64,000 nucleotides of DNA from Candidatus Nitrotoga sp. SPKER. Lineage in GTDB: Bacteria > Pseudomonadota > Gammaproteobacteria > Burkholderiales > Gallionellaceae. The stretch lies in contig QFXG01000028.1 in NCBI GenBank assembly GCA_003402285.1, positions 109,422 to 173,421 on the forward strand. The letters run 5' to 3'. The notes below the pieces were generated by a model. It worked only from the letters and a program-made list of their open reading frames with translations. It had not been told where the DNA came from and searched no databases. Below, piece after piece: positions 1-9,715 of this stretch. The translations under genes were made by a program, and so were the position numbers. The first letter of the stretch is position 1. Every line of letters starts with the position of its first letter.

Positions 1-174
1 TCAGTAAGTCAAAGTTCAACTTTTTTGAATACACAATTTTAATTTTTCGTTGTAACTTTGCTCAGCTCATCAAAACATCCTCGTTCATCGGATATTTTTA
101 ATTTCTGAATGTCACAAACCCTCATCTTTTTCAGTGGTAACGAAGATGAAATTTGAATTTTTAAAGATGCTCTA

Positions 175-2163
175 ATGCTGAGCAAACTCAATCCCTCTCA
201 ATACGAAGCAGTTAAGTATCTGGATGGCCCCCTGTTGGTGCTGGCTGGTGCAGGCAGCGGCAAAACGCGGGTTATCACTCATAAACTGGCTTATCTTATT
301 GAGCAATGCGGCTATGCCCCGCATAACATCGCCGCCATCACCTTCACCAACAAGGCTGCGAATGAAATGCGAGAGCGCGTGAGCAAGCTATTATCCGGGC
401 GAAATATCAAAGGTTTAACCATTAGCACCTTCCATGCGCTGGGTATGCAAATCTTGCGTGAGGAAGCGGGCCTGCTTGGCTACAAAAAACAGTTTTCTAT
501 CTTTGATAGTGCTGATACTGCAAAGATCATTAGCGAGCTGCTGGGTGCACCAGACAAGCAAGATATCCGTATCGCACAAAGTGTCATGTCCAAATGGAAA
601 TCCTCTTTCACCTCGCCGGAACAAGCATTAAGTCTGGTAGAAACTGAAGCAGATCAACGCACAGCATTACTTTATGCGCGTTATCAGGAAACATTACGCG
701 CCTATCAAGCGATGGATTTTGATGATTTGATCCGTTTGCCAGTAGATTTATTTCAAGGATTTCCTGAAGCCCTGTTGCGCTGGCAGCAACGTTTTCGTTA
801 TTTGTTGATCGACGAATATCAGGATACCAATGATTGCCAGTATCAAATGACCCGCTTGCTGGCGGGCAGTCGCGCAGCACTGACAGCAGTGGGTGACGAT
901 GATCAAGCAATCTATGCCTGGCGCGGAGCAAGCACCGCGAATTTGCAGAATTTACAAAATGACCACGTGAATTTACGCGTAATCAAACTGGAACAAAATT
1001 ACCGTTCTTCGCAACGTATTTTGACCTGTGCCAATCATCTAATACGTAACAACACCAAGCTATTCGAAAAAAAACTGTGGAGCGACCATGGACCGGGCAA
1101 CCCTATCCGCATATTCGCAGCCCGGGACGGCGAGAACGAAGCAGAGTCCGTAGTAATGCGTTTGCTGGCACATAAATTTGAACACAATGCACGCTTTTCT
1201 GACTATGCCATCTTGTATCGCAGCAATCACCTATCACGTACTTTTGAGGAACAACTGCGTGGACAGAAAGTGCCTTATACCGTCAGTGGCGGCAGCTCCT
1301 TCTTTGATCGCGCGGAGATCAAGGATCTCACTGCCTATTTACGTTTGATTGCGAACACGGATGACGATCCAGCCTTCATTCGCGCCATTACCACGCCTAA
1401 GCGAGGTATTGGCAACCAGACACTGGAGAAACTTGCGGGTTATGCTGGCACACGCAACATCAGCCTGTTCGCAGCAGCTTTCGAAAGCGCCATGGCACAT
1501 CAACTTCCTGCACGACAACACGAAGAGTTGTTAACCTTTTGCAATTTCATTAATCGTATGGAAGCGCGCGCCGAGAAGGAAGAATGTACGGCGGTGATGG
1601 CAGACTTAATGAGCGCAATCGATTACGAGGCATGGCTGTTCGACAGCCATGAACCGCGTCAAGCAGAAAGCAAATGGGCAAATGTTACGGATTTTATCGG
1701 CTGGATCAACCGCAAATCAGAAGCCGACGGCAAAACATTACTGGCGATGACCCAAACCATCGCGCTGATGAACCTGCTCGAATCGCGCGAAGAAGAAATG
1801 GATGCTGTCTCCTTATCCACTTTGCATGCGGCCAAGGGTCTGGAATTCGGCCATGTGTTCATGGTTGGCGTGGAAGAAGGTACTCTGCCGCACCACCAAA
1901 GCGAGCAACCGGAACAAATTGAGGAAGAGCGTCGGCTGATGTATGTGGGCATAACTCGCGCGAAGCGCTCGCTACAAGTCAGCTACTGCACCAAACGCAA
2001 ACACGGAAAAGAATGGCAGGTATGTGAGGCAAGCCGCTTCTTAAAAGAATTGCCTGCGGATGAAGTAATCTACTCGGGTGTACTACCAACAGGCAGTACA
2101 CCCGAAGTTAGTAAAGACGTGGGGATGGCGAAATTAGCACGATTAAAAGCGATGTTAGGGTGA
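175..2163 (+). CDS. rep: ATP-dependent DNA helicase Rep (UvrD/Rep family)
   Basis: Superfamily 1A 3'-5' DNA helicase, expected to help replication forks move through protein roadblocks. At 662 residues it is close to E. coli Rep. Visible motifs: Walker A GAGSGKT near residue 26, the TFTNKAA motif near 56, Walker B LLIDEYQDTN near 218, motif III GDDDQAIYAWRGA near 242, and the C-terminal motif ERRLMYVGITRAKRSL. The C-terminal tail is short and lacks a recognisable extra domain. The ATG start has no strong Shine-Dalgarno sequence. The gene stands alone, convergent with rlmB. The choice of Rep over UvrD or PcrA rests on length and overall motif flavour and is fairly safe. Confidence 0.9.
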   Translation: MLSKLNPSQYEAVKYLDGPLLVLAGAGSGKTRVITHKLAYLIEQCGYAPHNIAAITFTNKAANEMRERVSKLLSGRNIKGLTISTFHALGMQILREEAGLLGYKKQFSIFDSADTAKIISELLGAPDKQDIRIAQSVMSKWKSSFTSPEQALSLVETEADQRTALLYARYQETLRAYQAMDFDDLIRLPVDLFQGFPEALLRWQQRFRYLLIDEYQDTNDCQYQMTRLLAGSRAALTAVGDDDQAIYAWRGASTANLQNLQNDHVNLRVIKLEQNYRSSQRILTCANHLIRNNTKLFEKKLWSDHGPGNPIRIFAARDGENEAESVVMRLLAHKFEHNARFSDYAILYRSNHLSRTFEEQLRGQKVPYTVSGGSSFFDRAEIKDLTAYLRLIANTDDDPAFIRAITTPKRGIGNQTLEKLAGYAGTRNISLFAAAFESAMAHQLPARQHEELLTFCNFINRMEARAEKEECTAVMADLMSAIDYEAWLFDSHEPRQAESKWANVTDFIGWINRKSEADGKTLLAMTQTIALMNLLESREEEMDAVSLSTLHAAKGLEFGHVFMVGVEEGTLPHHQSEQPEQIEEERRLMYVGITRAKRSLQVSYCTKRKHGKEWQVCEASRFLKELPADEVIYSGVLPTGSTPEVSKDVGMAKLARLKAMLG

Positions 2164-2293
2164 TCCATTTTACCAATGCCAAATACTGGAACAAAAATTT
2201 GCATAGTGAAGCTCAGAACATGAAGTGAAGTAAGCAAAGCAAAGGAATCAGTAACGTACGCTGCTCTGGTTATTTCGTCCAGTTTGTTGCTAC

Positions 2294-3031
2294 TTACCCC
2301 ATCCGTTGTCTTCTCGACTCAAACAAACACACCCCTGCGCTCACAGAAACATTCAAACTTTCAACACTGCCCAGCATTGGAATACGCACCAGCTGATCGC
2401 AGGTTTCTTTAGTAAGCCGACGTAGCCCTTCTCCTTCCGCTCCCAGCACCCAGGCCAATGCGCCGGTATGCCGAAACCCATACAGATCAGTTGTGGCCTC
2501 GCTATCCGCACCGACTACCCAAATATCGCGCTCCTGTAGTTCGCGTAGGGTACGTGCGAGGTTAGTAACGATAATATAGGGAACCGTTTCCGCCGCACCG
2601 CAGGCAACTTTTTCCACAGTCGCATTCAAGCCAACGGCACGATCTTTGGGAGCAATGACGGCATGTATACCGAAAGCATCAGCGCTGCGCAAACAAGCAC
2701 CCAGGTTATGCGGATCTTGTACACCATCGAGCACTAGTAGCAACGCAGGTTCAGTGAGTGTATCCAGCACATCGTCCAGATGCCGCACCTTTTGCGCGGC
2801 ATCTACGCGAGCAGCGACCCCTTGATGGCGAGCATTACCAGCCAGGCCATCAAGACGTTTTGTGTCCACTGGGACCACACGCACGCTGTTACTTTCCGCC
2901 AGCTTCAATAAATCACGAACACGTGGATCGCGGCGTTGGGTATCTACATAAAGTTCCAGCACGCTATCAGCGTGCTGGCGAATACGCGCAGTGACGGCAT
3001 GAAAACCATGAATTACACGAGTTTCAGCCAT
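2294..3031 (-). CDS. rlmB: 23S rRNA (guanosine-2251-2'-O)-methyltransferase RlmB
   Basis: SPOUT-class (TrmH/SpoU family) methyltransferase, predicted to methylate the ribose of G2251 in the peptidyl-transferase P loop of 23S rRNA using SAM. At 245 residues it has the family's usual size. The N-terminal substrate-binding domain begins RVIHGFHAV. The catalytic domain contains the N-D-P-H-N-L-G motif ([16 protein letters not shown] near residue 106), and the C-terminal knot holds LGAEGEGL and [18 protein letters not shown]. Its first 8 bases overlap the end of rnr, so the two are probably co-transcribed and translationally coupled, an arrangement common in Proteobacteria. Confidence 0.93.
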   Translation of the reverse strand: MAETRVIHGFHAVTARIRQHADSVLELYVDTQRRDPRVRDLLKLAESNSVRVVPVDTKRLDGLAGNARHQGVAARVDAAQKVRHLDDVLDTLTEPALLLVLDGVQDPHNLGACLRSADAFGIHAVIAPKDRAVGLNATVEKVACGAAETVPYIIVTNLARTLRELQERDIWVVGADSEATTDLYGFRHTGALAWVLGAEGEGLRRLTKETCDQLVRIPMLGSVESLNVSVSAGVCLFESRRQRMG

Positions 3032-5258
3032 GGCGTAGTTTAGTTTTTTTTGGTTTTTTAATTTTCACTTCCTTAGCTGACGATTCTCCAGCCGGCAGAT
3101 CCAGCACGAAATCGAGCTTGGTACTTTCCATATCCACTCTTACAACTTTAACACGCACGCGATCTCCCAAACGATAACGCTTACCAGAGCGCTCACCTAA
3201 CATCTGGTGCTTGGCCGCATCGTAATGAAAATAATCCGTACCGAGTTCTGACACATGCACCAAGCCTTCAATGAAAAGATCGTCCAGCGCAACGAACAGA
3301 CCGAAGCCAGTCACTGAAGATACTGTGCCATCAAAGCTGCTGCCAAGATGATCCCGCATATAGAAACATTTCAACCACGCCTCAACATCCCGCGTGGCAT
3401 CGTCAGCTCGACGTTCTGTCATGGAACAATGTATGCCAAGCGCGTCCCATTTCTCCTTGGGTTTATACTGATCGTTATTTAACACGGCCTTGATAGCGCG
3501 GTGCACCAACAAATCGGGATAACGACGAATGGGCGAGGTAAAGTGTGTATATGCATCATAACCGAGACCAAAATGACCCGTATTTTCTGGGCAATAACGC
3601 GCTTGGCGCAATGAGCGTAACATCACTGTTTGCAATAAAGCAGCATCAGGTCGCCCCTTGACCTGCTTGAGCAACTTGGAGTAATCGCCAGCCTCGGGTT
3701 TGTCGCCCCCTCCAAGTTCCAGGCCAAATTCCTTAAAGAACTCACGCACGGCTTCCAATTTTTCAGGGGTGGGGCCTTCATGCACACGATAGAGCACCGG
3801 GTGCTTGCGTTCGCTGAGAAAATTAGCGGTACAAACGTTGGCCGCCAACATGCATTCCTCTATAAGGCGATGGGCATCGTTACGTACCAAAGGTATGATG
3901 CGCTCAATTTTGCCCTGATCAGTGAAAATCATTTGGGTTTCTATGGTCTCAAAATCAATCGCCCCACGTTTCTCGCGGGCTTGCAGCAACGTCTTGAACA
4001 AAGTATGTAAATGATTAATGTGCGGCAGTACGGTGGCAAATTTTTGTGCGATTTCGCCTTGTGGGTGAATCAGCATATCAGCTACCTGGTTGTAGGTCAG
4101 GCGAGCCTGCGAGAACATAACAGATGGATAGAAGCGGTAAGCTTCAATATCGCCGTGAACGCTAATCTGCATATCACAAACCATGCACAGACGTTCAACA
4201 TGGGGGTTAAGCGAACAAAGACCATTGGAAAGCTCTTCTGGCAACATTGGAATAACGCGCCGAGGAAAATATACCGAGTTACCTCGATTCAAAGCTTCCT
4301 TATCCAGCGCATCGCCGGACTTTACATAATGACTTACATCGGCGATTGCCACTACCAGACGGAAACCATTAGCATTTGGCTCACAATATACCGCGTCGTC
4401 AAAATCTCGCGCCGTCTCACCATCTATCGTGACAAGCGGCAACTGACGTAAATCTTCGCGCCCTGCATAATCTTCTGGCAGTACCTGGGGCGCAATTTTT
4501 TCGGCTTGATGTTTCGTATCGACTGGAAATTCATACGGCAAGTCATGCTTGCGTAACGCAATTTCAATTTCCATACCGGGATCGGCATAGTTGCCCAAAA
4601 TCTGCACAATACGACCTATGGGTTGTGCATTTTTGCTGGGTTGCTGCATAATTTCCAGCATCACCACCTGCCCCGCTTTTGCCCCGATATGCTCACCTGG
4701 AGCAACCAGGATATCCTGGCTAATACGACGGTTTTCCGCTACCACAAACTGAATTCCATGCTCCTCATACAACCGCCCGACCAGACGCTGGGTGGCGCGC
4801 TCCAACACCTCCACGATACCGGCCTCGCGGCGCCCCCGCCGATCGGTGCCTGTTTCACGTACCATGACAGTATCACCATGTAACGCTTTGTGCATTTCCT
4901 TGGCGCTCAATACCAAATCGGCGCTGCCATCATCAGGAATCAAAAAGCCAAAGCCATCGGGATGGCCTTGTACCTTGCCTTTAATCAGATCAAGTTTGTC
5001 CATAACGCAAATTGCCCGCTTGCGATTACGCATGATCTGACCATCACGCTCCATAGCACGCAGACGGCGTGTAAACAGCTCAGCCTCATGTTCATCAATA
5101 TGCAATAGGTGACACAACTCTTCTTCAGCAACCGGTACGCCTTGTTTTTCCAGTATTTGTAGAATGTATTCGCGGCTAGGCAGTGGATGATCGTACTGGG
5201 CACGCTCGCGTTCCAGGAATGGATCGAGTTCACGGATATTGTTTTTCTTATTTGTCAT
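3024..5258 (-). CDS. rnr: Ribonuclease R (3'-5' exoribonuclease)
   Basis: Processive, hydrolytic 3'-5' exoribonuclease that degrades structured RNA and takes part in rRNA and tmRNA quality control. The 744-residue protein shows an N-terminal winged-helix region, two cold-shock/OB domains ([16 protein letters not shown] near residue 101), the RNB catalytic domain with the metal-binding cluster [10 protein letters not shown] near 280 and [15 protein letters not shown] near 563, then an S1 domain ([17 protein letters not shown]) and a short Lys-rich tail ([13 protein letters not shown]). It heads the rnr-rlmB pair and is divergent from the tRNA-Leu gene. It is slightly shorter than the E. coli enzyme because the basic tail is reduced. 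Confidence 0.94.
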   Translation of the reverse strand: MTNKKNNIRELDPFLERERAQYDHPLPSREYILQILEKQGVPVAEEELCHLLHIDEHEAELFTRRLRAMERDGQIMRNRKRAICVMDKLDLIKGKVQGHPDGFGFLIPDDGSADLVLSAKEMHKALHGDTVMVRETGTDRRGRREAGIVEVLERATQRLVGRLYEEHGIQFVVAENRRISQDILVAPGEHIGAKAGQVVMLEIMQQPSKNAQPIGRIVQILGNYADPGMEIEIALRKHDLPYEFPVDTKHQAEKIAPQVLPEDYAGREDLRQLPLVTIDGETARDFDDAVYCEPNANGFRLVVAIADVSHYVKSGDALDKEALNRGNSVYFPRRVIPMLPEELSNGLCSLNPHVERLCMVCDMQISVHGDIEAYRFYPSVMFSQARLTYNQVADMLIHPQGEIAQKFATVLPHINHLHTLFKTLLQAREKRGAIDFETIETQMIFTDQGKIERIIPLVRNDAHRLIEECMLAANVCTANFLSERKHPVLYRVHEGPTPEKLEAVREFFKEFGLELGGGDKPEAGDYSKLLKQVKGRPDAALLQTVMLRSLRQARYCPENTGHFGLGYDAYTHFTSPIRRYPDLLVHRAIKAVLNNDQYKPKEKWDALGIHCSMTERRADDATRDVEAWLKCFYMRDHLGSSFDGTVSSVTGFGLFVALDDLFIEGLVHVSELGTDYFHYDAAKHQMLGERSGKRYRLGDRVRVKVVRVDMESTKLDFVLDLPAGESSAKEVKIKKPKKTKLRHG

Positions 5259-5286
5259 TGACAGAAAATCCTATAACGATTAACTT
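5258..5286 (+). promoter_or_regulatory. Candidate sigma-70 promoter of tRNA-Leu
   Basis: A perfect -35 hexamer TTGACA (5258-5263) is followed after 17 bases by TAACTT (5281-5286). The latter keeps the most conserved T, A and final T of a -10 box but is otherwise weak. Transcription would start about 27 bases before the mature tRNA 5' end, a normal leader length. The alternative TATAAC at 5272 is too close to the -35 box. Assigned by eye. Confidence 0.4.
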
Positions 5287-5319
5287 GTGCGCCCTCAGGA
5301 AGCAAAGTTTTGTTTTATT

Positions 5320-5404
5320 GCCCAGATGGCGGAATTGGTAGACGCGCACGGTTCAGGTCCGTGTGCCGCAAGGTGTGGAGGTTCGAGTCCTCTTCTGGGC
5401 ACCA
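5320..5404 (+). tRNA. tRNA-Leu (anticodon CAG)
   Basis: An 85-base class II tRNA. The acceptor stem GCCCAGA pairs with TCTGGGC, followed by discriminator A and an encoded CCA. The D-arm carries the A-A-T-T-G-G-T-A-G-A motif typical of leucine tRNAs. The anticodon stem CACGG/CCGTG closes the loop TTCAGGT, giving anticodon CAG, which reads CUG codons. A short variable arm (GTGCCGCAAGGTGT region) and the T-loop GTTCGAGTCC follow. All stems can be drawn by hand. Confidence 0.96.
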
Positions 5405-5442
5405 TAAAATAAATTATCAATTTTATTCATCATGTTATAAAG

Positions 5443-5462
5443 TGCCCATCGGGGCATTTTTC
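5443..5462 (+). terminator. Rho-independent terminator after tRNA-Leu
   Basis: The stem TGCCC/GGGCA with loop ATCG is followed directly by a run of T, 39 bases after the tRNA CCA end. It is in the right orientation and place to end the single-gene tRNA transcript. Confidence 0.75.
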
Positions 5463-6051
5463 ATTTTTTTCATATTAAACTAGTGTGATTGTTTCCTTAG
5501 AAACTATTCTGGGAGCTTTACAAGCATTTGCACAATGCAACACCTCACAGTATTTTGATTAAATTCAATAATTACAACAAGATTCCTGATAATTTTACAC
5601 AAAAAATCTTAAACTTATTCAAGCTTATCTTTAAATACATGGTGTGCAATGCTTTGTTCGATAGATAACAATATGAAGAAGTGGGCAGCCATTAACCCGT
5701 CAGAATTAAGATCTTGCGGCACAATAAATCAAGCGCGAGTTTCGATATACAAAAATACAAAATTTAACTAAAAAGAATAAGCTACAGCTAAATTCTATAT
5801 TGTTAATGATAGCAGGAAAGCTTGATGTCTTGTGAAAAGACACCGATTCCATGCGTCAAATGACTAAATAATAAATCTTATTAGCCACTGTAAAGTATCA
5901 ATAAATTGTCCTTGAATAAGTACGAAAGCGAGATGTTTATTTATTCTCTGGGGCTAATCAAATCCTGAATCATTAGCAAGAATTGGCAAGCCAGATTGAC
6001 TGGAATAAAGCAGAAATACAACTATGAATTTGAACAGGAACAAAGCTTGAC
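5463..6051. other. AT-rich intergenic stretch with no recognisable gene
   Basis: About 590 bases between the tRNA terminator and cysG. All six frames are closed by frequent stops and no protein-family fragment could be recognised. No riboswitch fold or strong promoter pair stood out. The cysG leader and promoter must lie somewhere in its right half. Confidence 0.5.
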
Positions 6052-7431
6052 ATGGATTTTTTCCCCATTTTTCTAAACCTTAAGGGAAAAAAATGCCTCG
6101 TTGTGGGAGGGGGTGATGTTTCCTTTAGAAAAGCTTCCGTATTGATGCAAGCAGGCGCATTAGTAACGATAGTATCGCCAGACTTATGCGAAGCTTTTAA
6201 AAGTATTCCCAATATCGAATATATTCCAGATCGGTTTCAAACTGCACACCTAAAAGACATGACACTTGTCATTGCCGCCACAGATAAAATCGAAACCAAC
6301 GAAGAAATTTCAAGCGAAGCAAAAAAAAGAAACATACCCGTCAATGTGGTCGACAACCCCGATCTTTGCAGCTTTATTATGCCCGCAATATTGGATCGCT
6401 CTCCCCTCATGGTCGCCTTTTCCACCGGAGGAGCATCCCCTGTTCTAGCAAGAATTTTAAGAGGCAAGTTAGAAACGTTGATACCACCAGCTTATGGCCA
6501 GCTTACTGCCTTTGCCGCCAAATTCAGGCAAACAGTCAAAGCACATATCAGCAATTTTGGTAAGCGTCGGATATTTTGGGAAAACGTGCTGGAAGGTCCT
6601 ATTGCTGAGAAAGTTTTTTCGGGCAACGACAAATCTGCCGAAACCATACTACTCGCTATGCTACAAGATAATAATCATGGCTCAGTCGGTGAAGTATTCC
6701 TGGTGGGCGCAGGCCCCGGTGCACCCGATTTGCTCACCTTCAGAGCATTACGATTAATGCAAAAAGCAGATGTGGTGCTTTATGACAACCTTGTTTCCAA
6801 ACCGGTACTGGAAATGACGCGACGCGATGCTGAAAGAATATTTGTCGGCAAAATGCGTGGCCACCACACGATGCCACAAGAAAACATAAACGATCTTTTG
6901 GTAAGGCTAGCAAAAGAAGGGAAACGGGTCTTGCGGCTCAAAGGGGGAGATCCCTTCATTTTCGGGCGTGGCGGGGAAGAAATAGAAACATTATCAGAGC
7001 ACAAAATAAATTTCCAGGTCGTACCGGGTATCACCGCTGCATCCGGTGTTGCAGCCTATGCCGGAATACCGCTCACGCACAGAGATCATGCACAGTCCTG
7101 TATTTTTGTAACGGGTCATCTGAAAGAGGGTGGCATGGACCTCAATTGGGAAATGTTGGCACGTCCCAATCAAACCGTTGTAGTTTACATGGGCCTGCAT
7201 GGTCTCGAAATATTATGCTCCAAACTAATAGAACACGGCTTGCCGGAATTCACCCCAGCCGCCATCGTGCAGCAAGGAACAACACAAAATCAGCGCGTAG
7301 TTTGCGGAACTCTGGCTACATTACCAAAAATCGCAGAAGCTGCAAAACTTAAAGCTCCAACTTTAATCATCATAGGTGGTGTAGTGAAACTCAGAGAAAA
7401 ACTCTCCTGGTTTAAGTCAGATGAAACTTAA
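6052..7431 (+). CDS. cysG: Siroheme synthase CysG (uroporphyrinogen-III C-methyltransferase / precorrin-2 dehydrogenase / ferrochelatase)
   Basis: Trifunctional enzyme making siroheme, the cofactor of sulfite and nitrite reductases, from uroporphyrinogen III. The N-terminal half (about residues 1-210) is the NAD-dependent dehydrogenase/ferrochelatase module, with the Rossmann motif CLVVGGGDVSFRKA near residue 15. The C-terminal half is the SAM-dependent SUMT module with VFLVGAGPGAPDLLT near 219, RLKGGDPFIFGRGGEE near 297 and the VPGITAASG loop near 325. At 459 residues the fusion has its usual length. The gene stands alone here, with no cysI/cysJ or nir gene beside it, so its client enzyme is not shown by context. 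Confidence 0.95.
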   Translation: MDFFPIFLNLKGKKCLVVGGGDVSFRKASVLMQAGALVTIVSPDLCEAFKSIPNIEYIPDRFQTAHLKDMTLVIAATDKIETNEEISSEAKKRNIPVNVVDNPDLCSFIMPAILDRSPLMVAFSTGGASPVLARILRGKLETLIPPAYGQLTAFAAKFRQTVKAHISNFGKRRIFWENVLEGPIAEKVFSGNDKSAETILLAMLQDNNHGSVGEVFLVGAGPGAPDLLTFRALRLMQKADVVLYDNLVSKPVLEMTRRDAERIFVGKMRGHHTMPQENINDLLVRLAKEGKRVLRLKGGDPFIFGRGGEEIETLSEHKINFQVVPGITAASGVAAYAGIPLTHRDHAQSCIFVTGHLKEGGMDLNWEMLARPNQTVVVYMGLHGLEILCSKLIEHGLPEFTPAAIVQQGTTQNQRVVCGTLATLPKIAEAAKLKAPTLIIIGGVVKLREKLSWFKSDET

Positions 7432-7467
7432 AACAGACAAATATATTTCGTATATTCAGCTTTAAAA

Positions 7468-7506
7468 AACAATTTTATTTATATGTAAAATAACAATAAA
7501 ATTGTT
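7468..7506. terminator. AT-rich inverted repeat between convergent cysG and the glycosylase gene
   Basis: A perfect 12-bp inverted repeat (AACAATTTTATT / AATAAAATTGTT) with a 15-base loop lies between the two convergent 3' ends. Its position suits a bidirectional terminator, but the stem has almost no G+C, so stability would be low. Confidence 0.35.
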
Positions 7507-7533
7507 AAACTGATCGCAGTTTTGCATAATGAA

Positions 7534-8202
7534 TTACTTTTTTTTCAAACGCTTAAACTCATCCGCTGCTTGCCATAAATACCAAGTAGCGGTTGAGCGA
7601 TAAGGACTCCATGCTAGTCCAATTTTAAACAGTTCCTTGGGTAGGGGCTGATTGGACAGTGACTTCATCACTCGCCAACCTTCACGCACACCAAAATCGT
7701 CAACGGGCAAAACATCGGGGCGTTCCAGTGTGAAGATAAGAAACATCTCTACCGTCCAGCGACCAATACCACGTAATGAAACCAGCCGGGAGATTAATTC
7801 TTCATCCGTCATTGCCAACGCGACACTTCTTGCAGGCACTATCCCATCAAGAGTCTTTTCCGCAATTCCATGGATTGTCGCAATCTTCGCAGCAGAGAAA
7901 CCACAGGCCCGCATTATGTTTCCGTCGGTTGCAAGAATACTCGTCGGCGACGGAAAGGATACATCCGGATAGAACGCTAGAAATCGATTAAGTATTGCTT
8001 CGGCTGCCCGCGCATGAAGTTGCTGATGTGCGATTGCCCGGATCAACGCCTCATACGGTTCACATTCAGATTTTGCCTGCAATCTACATCGACCGATACG
8101 GGCAATTAAACTTGCCCAATCAGGATCTGAGGCTGCCAGATGCACAGCTGCGGGGCCAAATGAATCAACAAGCGTATTGATGGTGTCTGCTGCTATAGTC
8201 AT
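7534..8202 (-). CDS. DNA-3-methyladenine glycosylase II (AlkA-type, HhH-GPD)
   Basis: Base-excision repair glycosylase removing alkylated purines. The 222-residue protein is the compact AlkA type without the extra N-terminal domain of E. coli AlkA. The helix-hairpin-helix is at LVSLRGIGRWTVEMF near residue 137 and the catalytic Asp lies in LPVDDFGVREGW about 20 residues later. It overlaps alkB by 4 bases (ATGA), forming a two-gene alkylation-repair operon. No ada or ogt gene is in view, so control by Ada cannot be shown. Confidence 0.88.
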   Translation of the reverse strand: MTIAADTINTLVDSFGPAAVHLAASDPDWASLIARIGRCRLQAKSECEPYEALIRAIAHQQLHARAAEAILNRFLAFYPDVSFPSPTSILATDGNIMRACGFSAAKIATIHGIAEKTLDGIVPARSVALAMTDEELISRLVSLRGIGRWTVEMFLIFTLERPDVLPVDDFGVREGWRVMKSLSNQPLPKELFKIGLAWSPYRSTATWYLWQAADEFKRLKKK

Positions 8203-8852
8203 AAGGCTTTCCTGAATGTCAGGTTGATGCGCTTGCCGCCAAGGATAGGATGATATCCTCCCAAGAGTGGAGCAATGCCGTGAAAATTAAACCTGGAAGG
8301 TCCACCCCAAACCGCTACATCACCATGCACAAGTTGATAGCGCTTTGGTCGAATCGTGCGACTTAATCCGCCGAACAAAAACACTGCAGGTAGACCAAGC
8401 GATACTGAAACAATCGGGGCAGACTCGTCGCGCTCATCCCTATCCTGATGCAGAGATAACCGAGCGCCTGGTTCGTAGCAATTAATCAAGCAGGCATCGG
8501 GCAAGAAATTATCGTACCCAGCGCGCATGGCCGCCCTCCTCGCTATATCTATGAATATTTCAGGTAAAGCTGGCCATGGCCGTCCAGTTTCTGGATCAGT
8601 AACATCATAGCGATATCCGTTACGATCTGTTATCCAGCCGACCTGACCACAATTACTCATTACCACCGACATCCGAAAACCGCCTGGAGTAACCATGTGA
8701 CGTAAAGGCGATTGAACAACAACCTTTTCGAACGCGCTCATCAAGGCAGCATCCACATCTTTGGCAAAGCCTCTCAATAAAAATGCGCCATCATCAAGAT
8801 AAATCTGTTGCAGATTGAAGTCTGGCAGATCATCAAAAAGATCAGCATTCAT
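8199..8852 (-). CDS. alkB: Alpha-ketoglutarate-dependent dioxygenase AlkB
   Basis: Fe(II)/2-oxoglutarate dioxygenase that oxidatively removes methyl groups from 1-methyladenine and 3-methylcytosine in DNA. At 217 residues it matches E. coli AlkB. The iron ligands are His and Asp in LSLHQDRDE near residue 132 and His in FNFHGIAPL near 188. The 2-oxoglutarate-binding arginines lie in the C-terminal GKRINLTFRKAL. The NCYEPGARL motif just before the HxD is also characteristic. It sits upstream of, and overlaps, the AlkA-type gene, so one transcript would give two complementary alkylation-repair activities. Confidence 0.94.
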   Translation of the reverse strand: MNADLFDDLPDFNLQQIYLDDGAFLLRGFAKDVDAALMSAFEKVVVQSPLRHMVTPGGFRMSVVMSNCGQVGWITDRNGYRYDVTDPETGRPWPALPEIFIDIARRAAMRAGYDNFLPDACLINCYEPGARLSLHQDRDERDESAPIVSVSLGLPAVFLFGGLSRTIRPKRYQLVHGDVAVWGGPSRFNFHGIAPLLGGYHPILGGKRINLTFRKAL

Positions 8853-9018
8853 ATTTCTATTCTATATGTGGCCTTGAGGAAGTCCATAGCAAGTATTCTG
8901 CAATGCAATGTTTGGTGTCGGTGATTTCTAACGGGTACGCTGTACTTATACACGTGACCCGAATGTCCGCGATATATTATAAATATTGTTTATAATGGAT
9001 TTTTTGCATATCAAATTT

Positions 9019-9711
9019 CTATTGTGACCACTGCTCAAGTCTTTCTATCCACCTCCGAAAAAGCGGACACTCTTGCCGGATGGAATCGAGTCCTATTTCG
9101 AGTACCGCCAAGGTTCCCATCAACGGTTTTTCATAGCTCGGGAGCAACTTTATAATTCGCTTGGAAGGCGCAGTTTGGGGCGAATCGTTAATTTCCTCAG
9201 GTGTCGCAAACTGATCGCGGATATCCTGAAACATTGGCGATAGATCCGGCCTACCAATGCCTGAGCCAAGCTTGCTGGTATCACTGAATAACAACCCCTC
9301 AAACTCATGCATCATAACGTAGGACACAAAACGCCTTTGCTCAAAGTCATCGCCCATCTCGTTGCAAATATCAGCCAGCAGCGCGTTTTCTACCGAAGCC
9401 GCCTTCTCAGCAAAAGCACATTGCGCCGCTTCCCTACGGCCCGGCCACGCTTTCTCTCCAGTCTGAGGCAACGCATAAAAATCCACCATGGTTGTCGAAA
9501 GGCACTCTGCATCCTCTTTCAGGTGATTCAGAATATCCTTGCGCACCGCACTCCAAGCACGAATACCACCACGCCGATCACGCTGGCGGGCATTACCGAT
9601 CAGTCGCGCGCTGACGCTGGTGTAGCCAAATCCGTAAAGGTGAGAGGCCAGTACCTCGTTCACGAATGTCTCTTCGGTTTCACCCTCGACATGAATTAGC
9701 AACCGAGTCAT
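9019..9711 (-). CDS. DUF4276 family protein, TOPRIM-like, partner of the AAA ATPase
   Basis: A 230-residue protein beginning with TRLLIHVEGETEETFVNE. The acidic VEGETEE cluster (residues 8-14) at the end of the first strand looks like the catalytic Glu motif of TOPRIM nucleases. Later acidic patches (MVDFYALP, MHEFEGLLFSD) could complete a metal site. The ATG used here starts 4 bases after the ATPase stop; an upstream TTG would add 10 residues inside the ATPase gene. ATPase plus TOPRIM-like partner is a recurring plan in phage-defence and abortive-infection modules. The nuclease role is inferred. Confidence 0.7.
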   Translation of the reverse strand: MTRLLIHVEGETEETFVNEVLASHLYGFGYTSVSARLIGNARQRDRRGGIRAWSAVRKDILNHLKEDAECLSTTMVDFYALPQTGEKAWPGRREAAQCAFAEKAASVENALLADICNEMGDDFEQRRFVSYVMMHEFEGLLFSDTSKLGSGIGRPDLSPMFQDIRDQFATPEEINDSPQTAPSKRIIKLLPSYEKPLMGTLAVLEIGLDSIRQECPLFRRWIERLEQWSQ

Positions 9712-9715
9712 GGAC

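Noticed and set aside
5463-6051. Possible riboswitch upstream of cysG
   Set aside because: No recognisable aptamer motif and no terminator/anti-terminator pair could be drawn.
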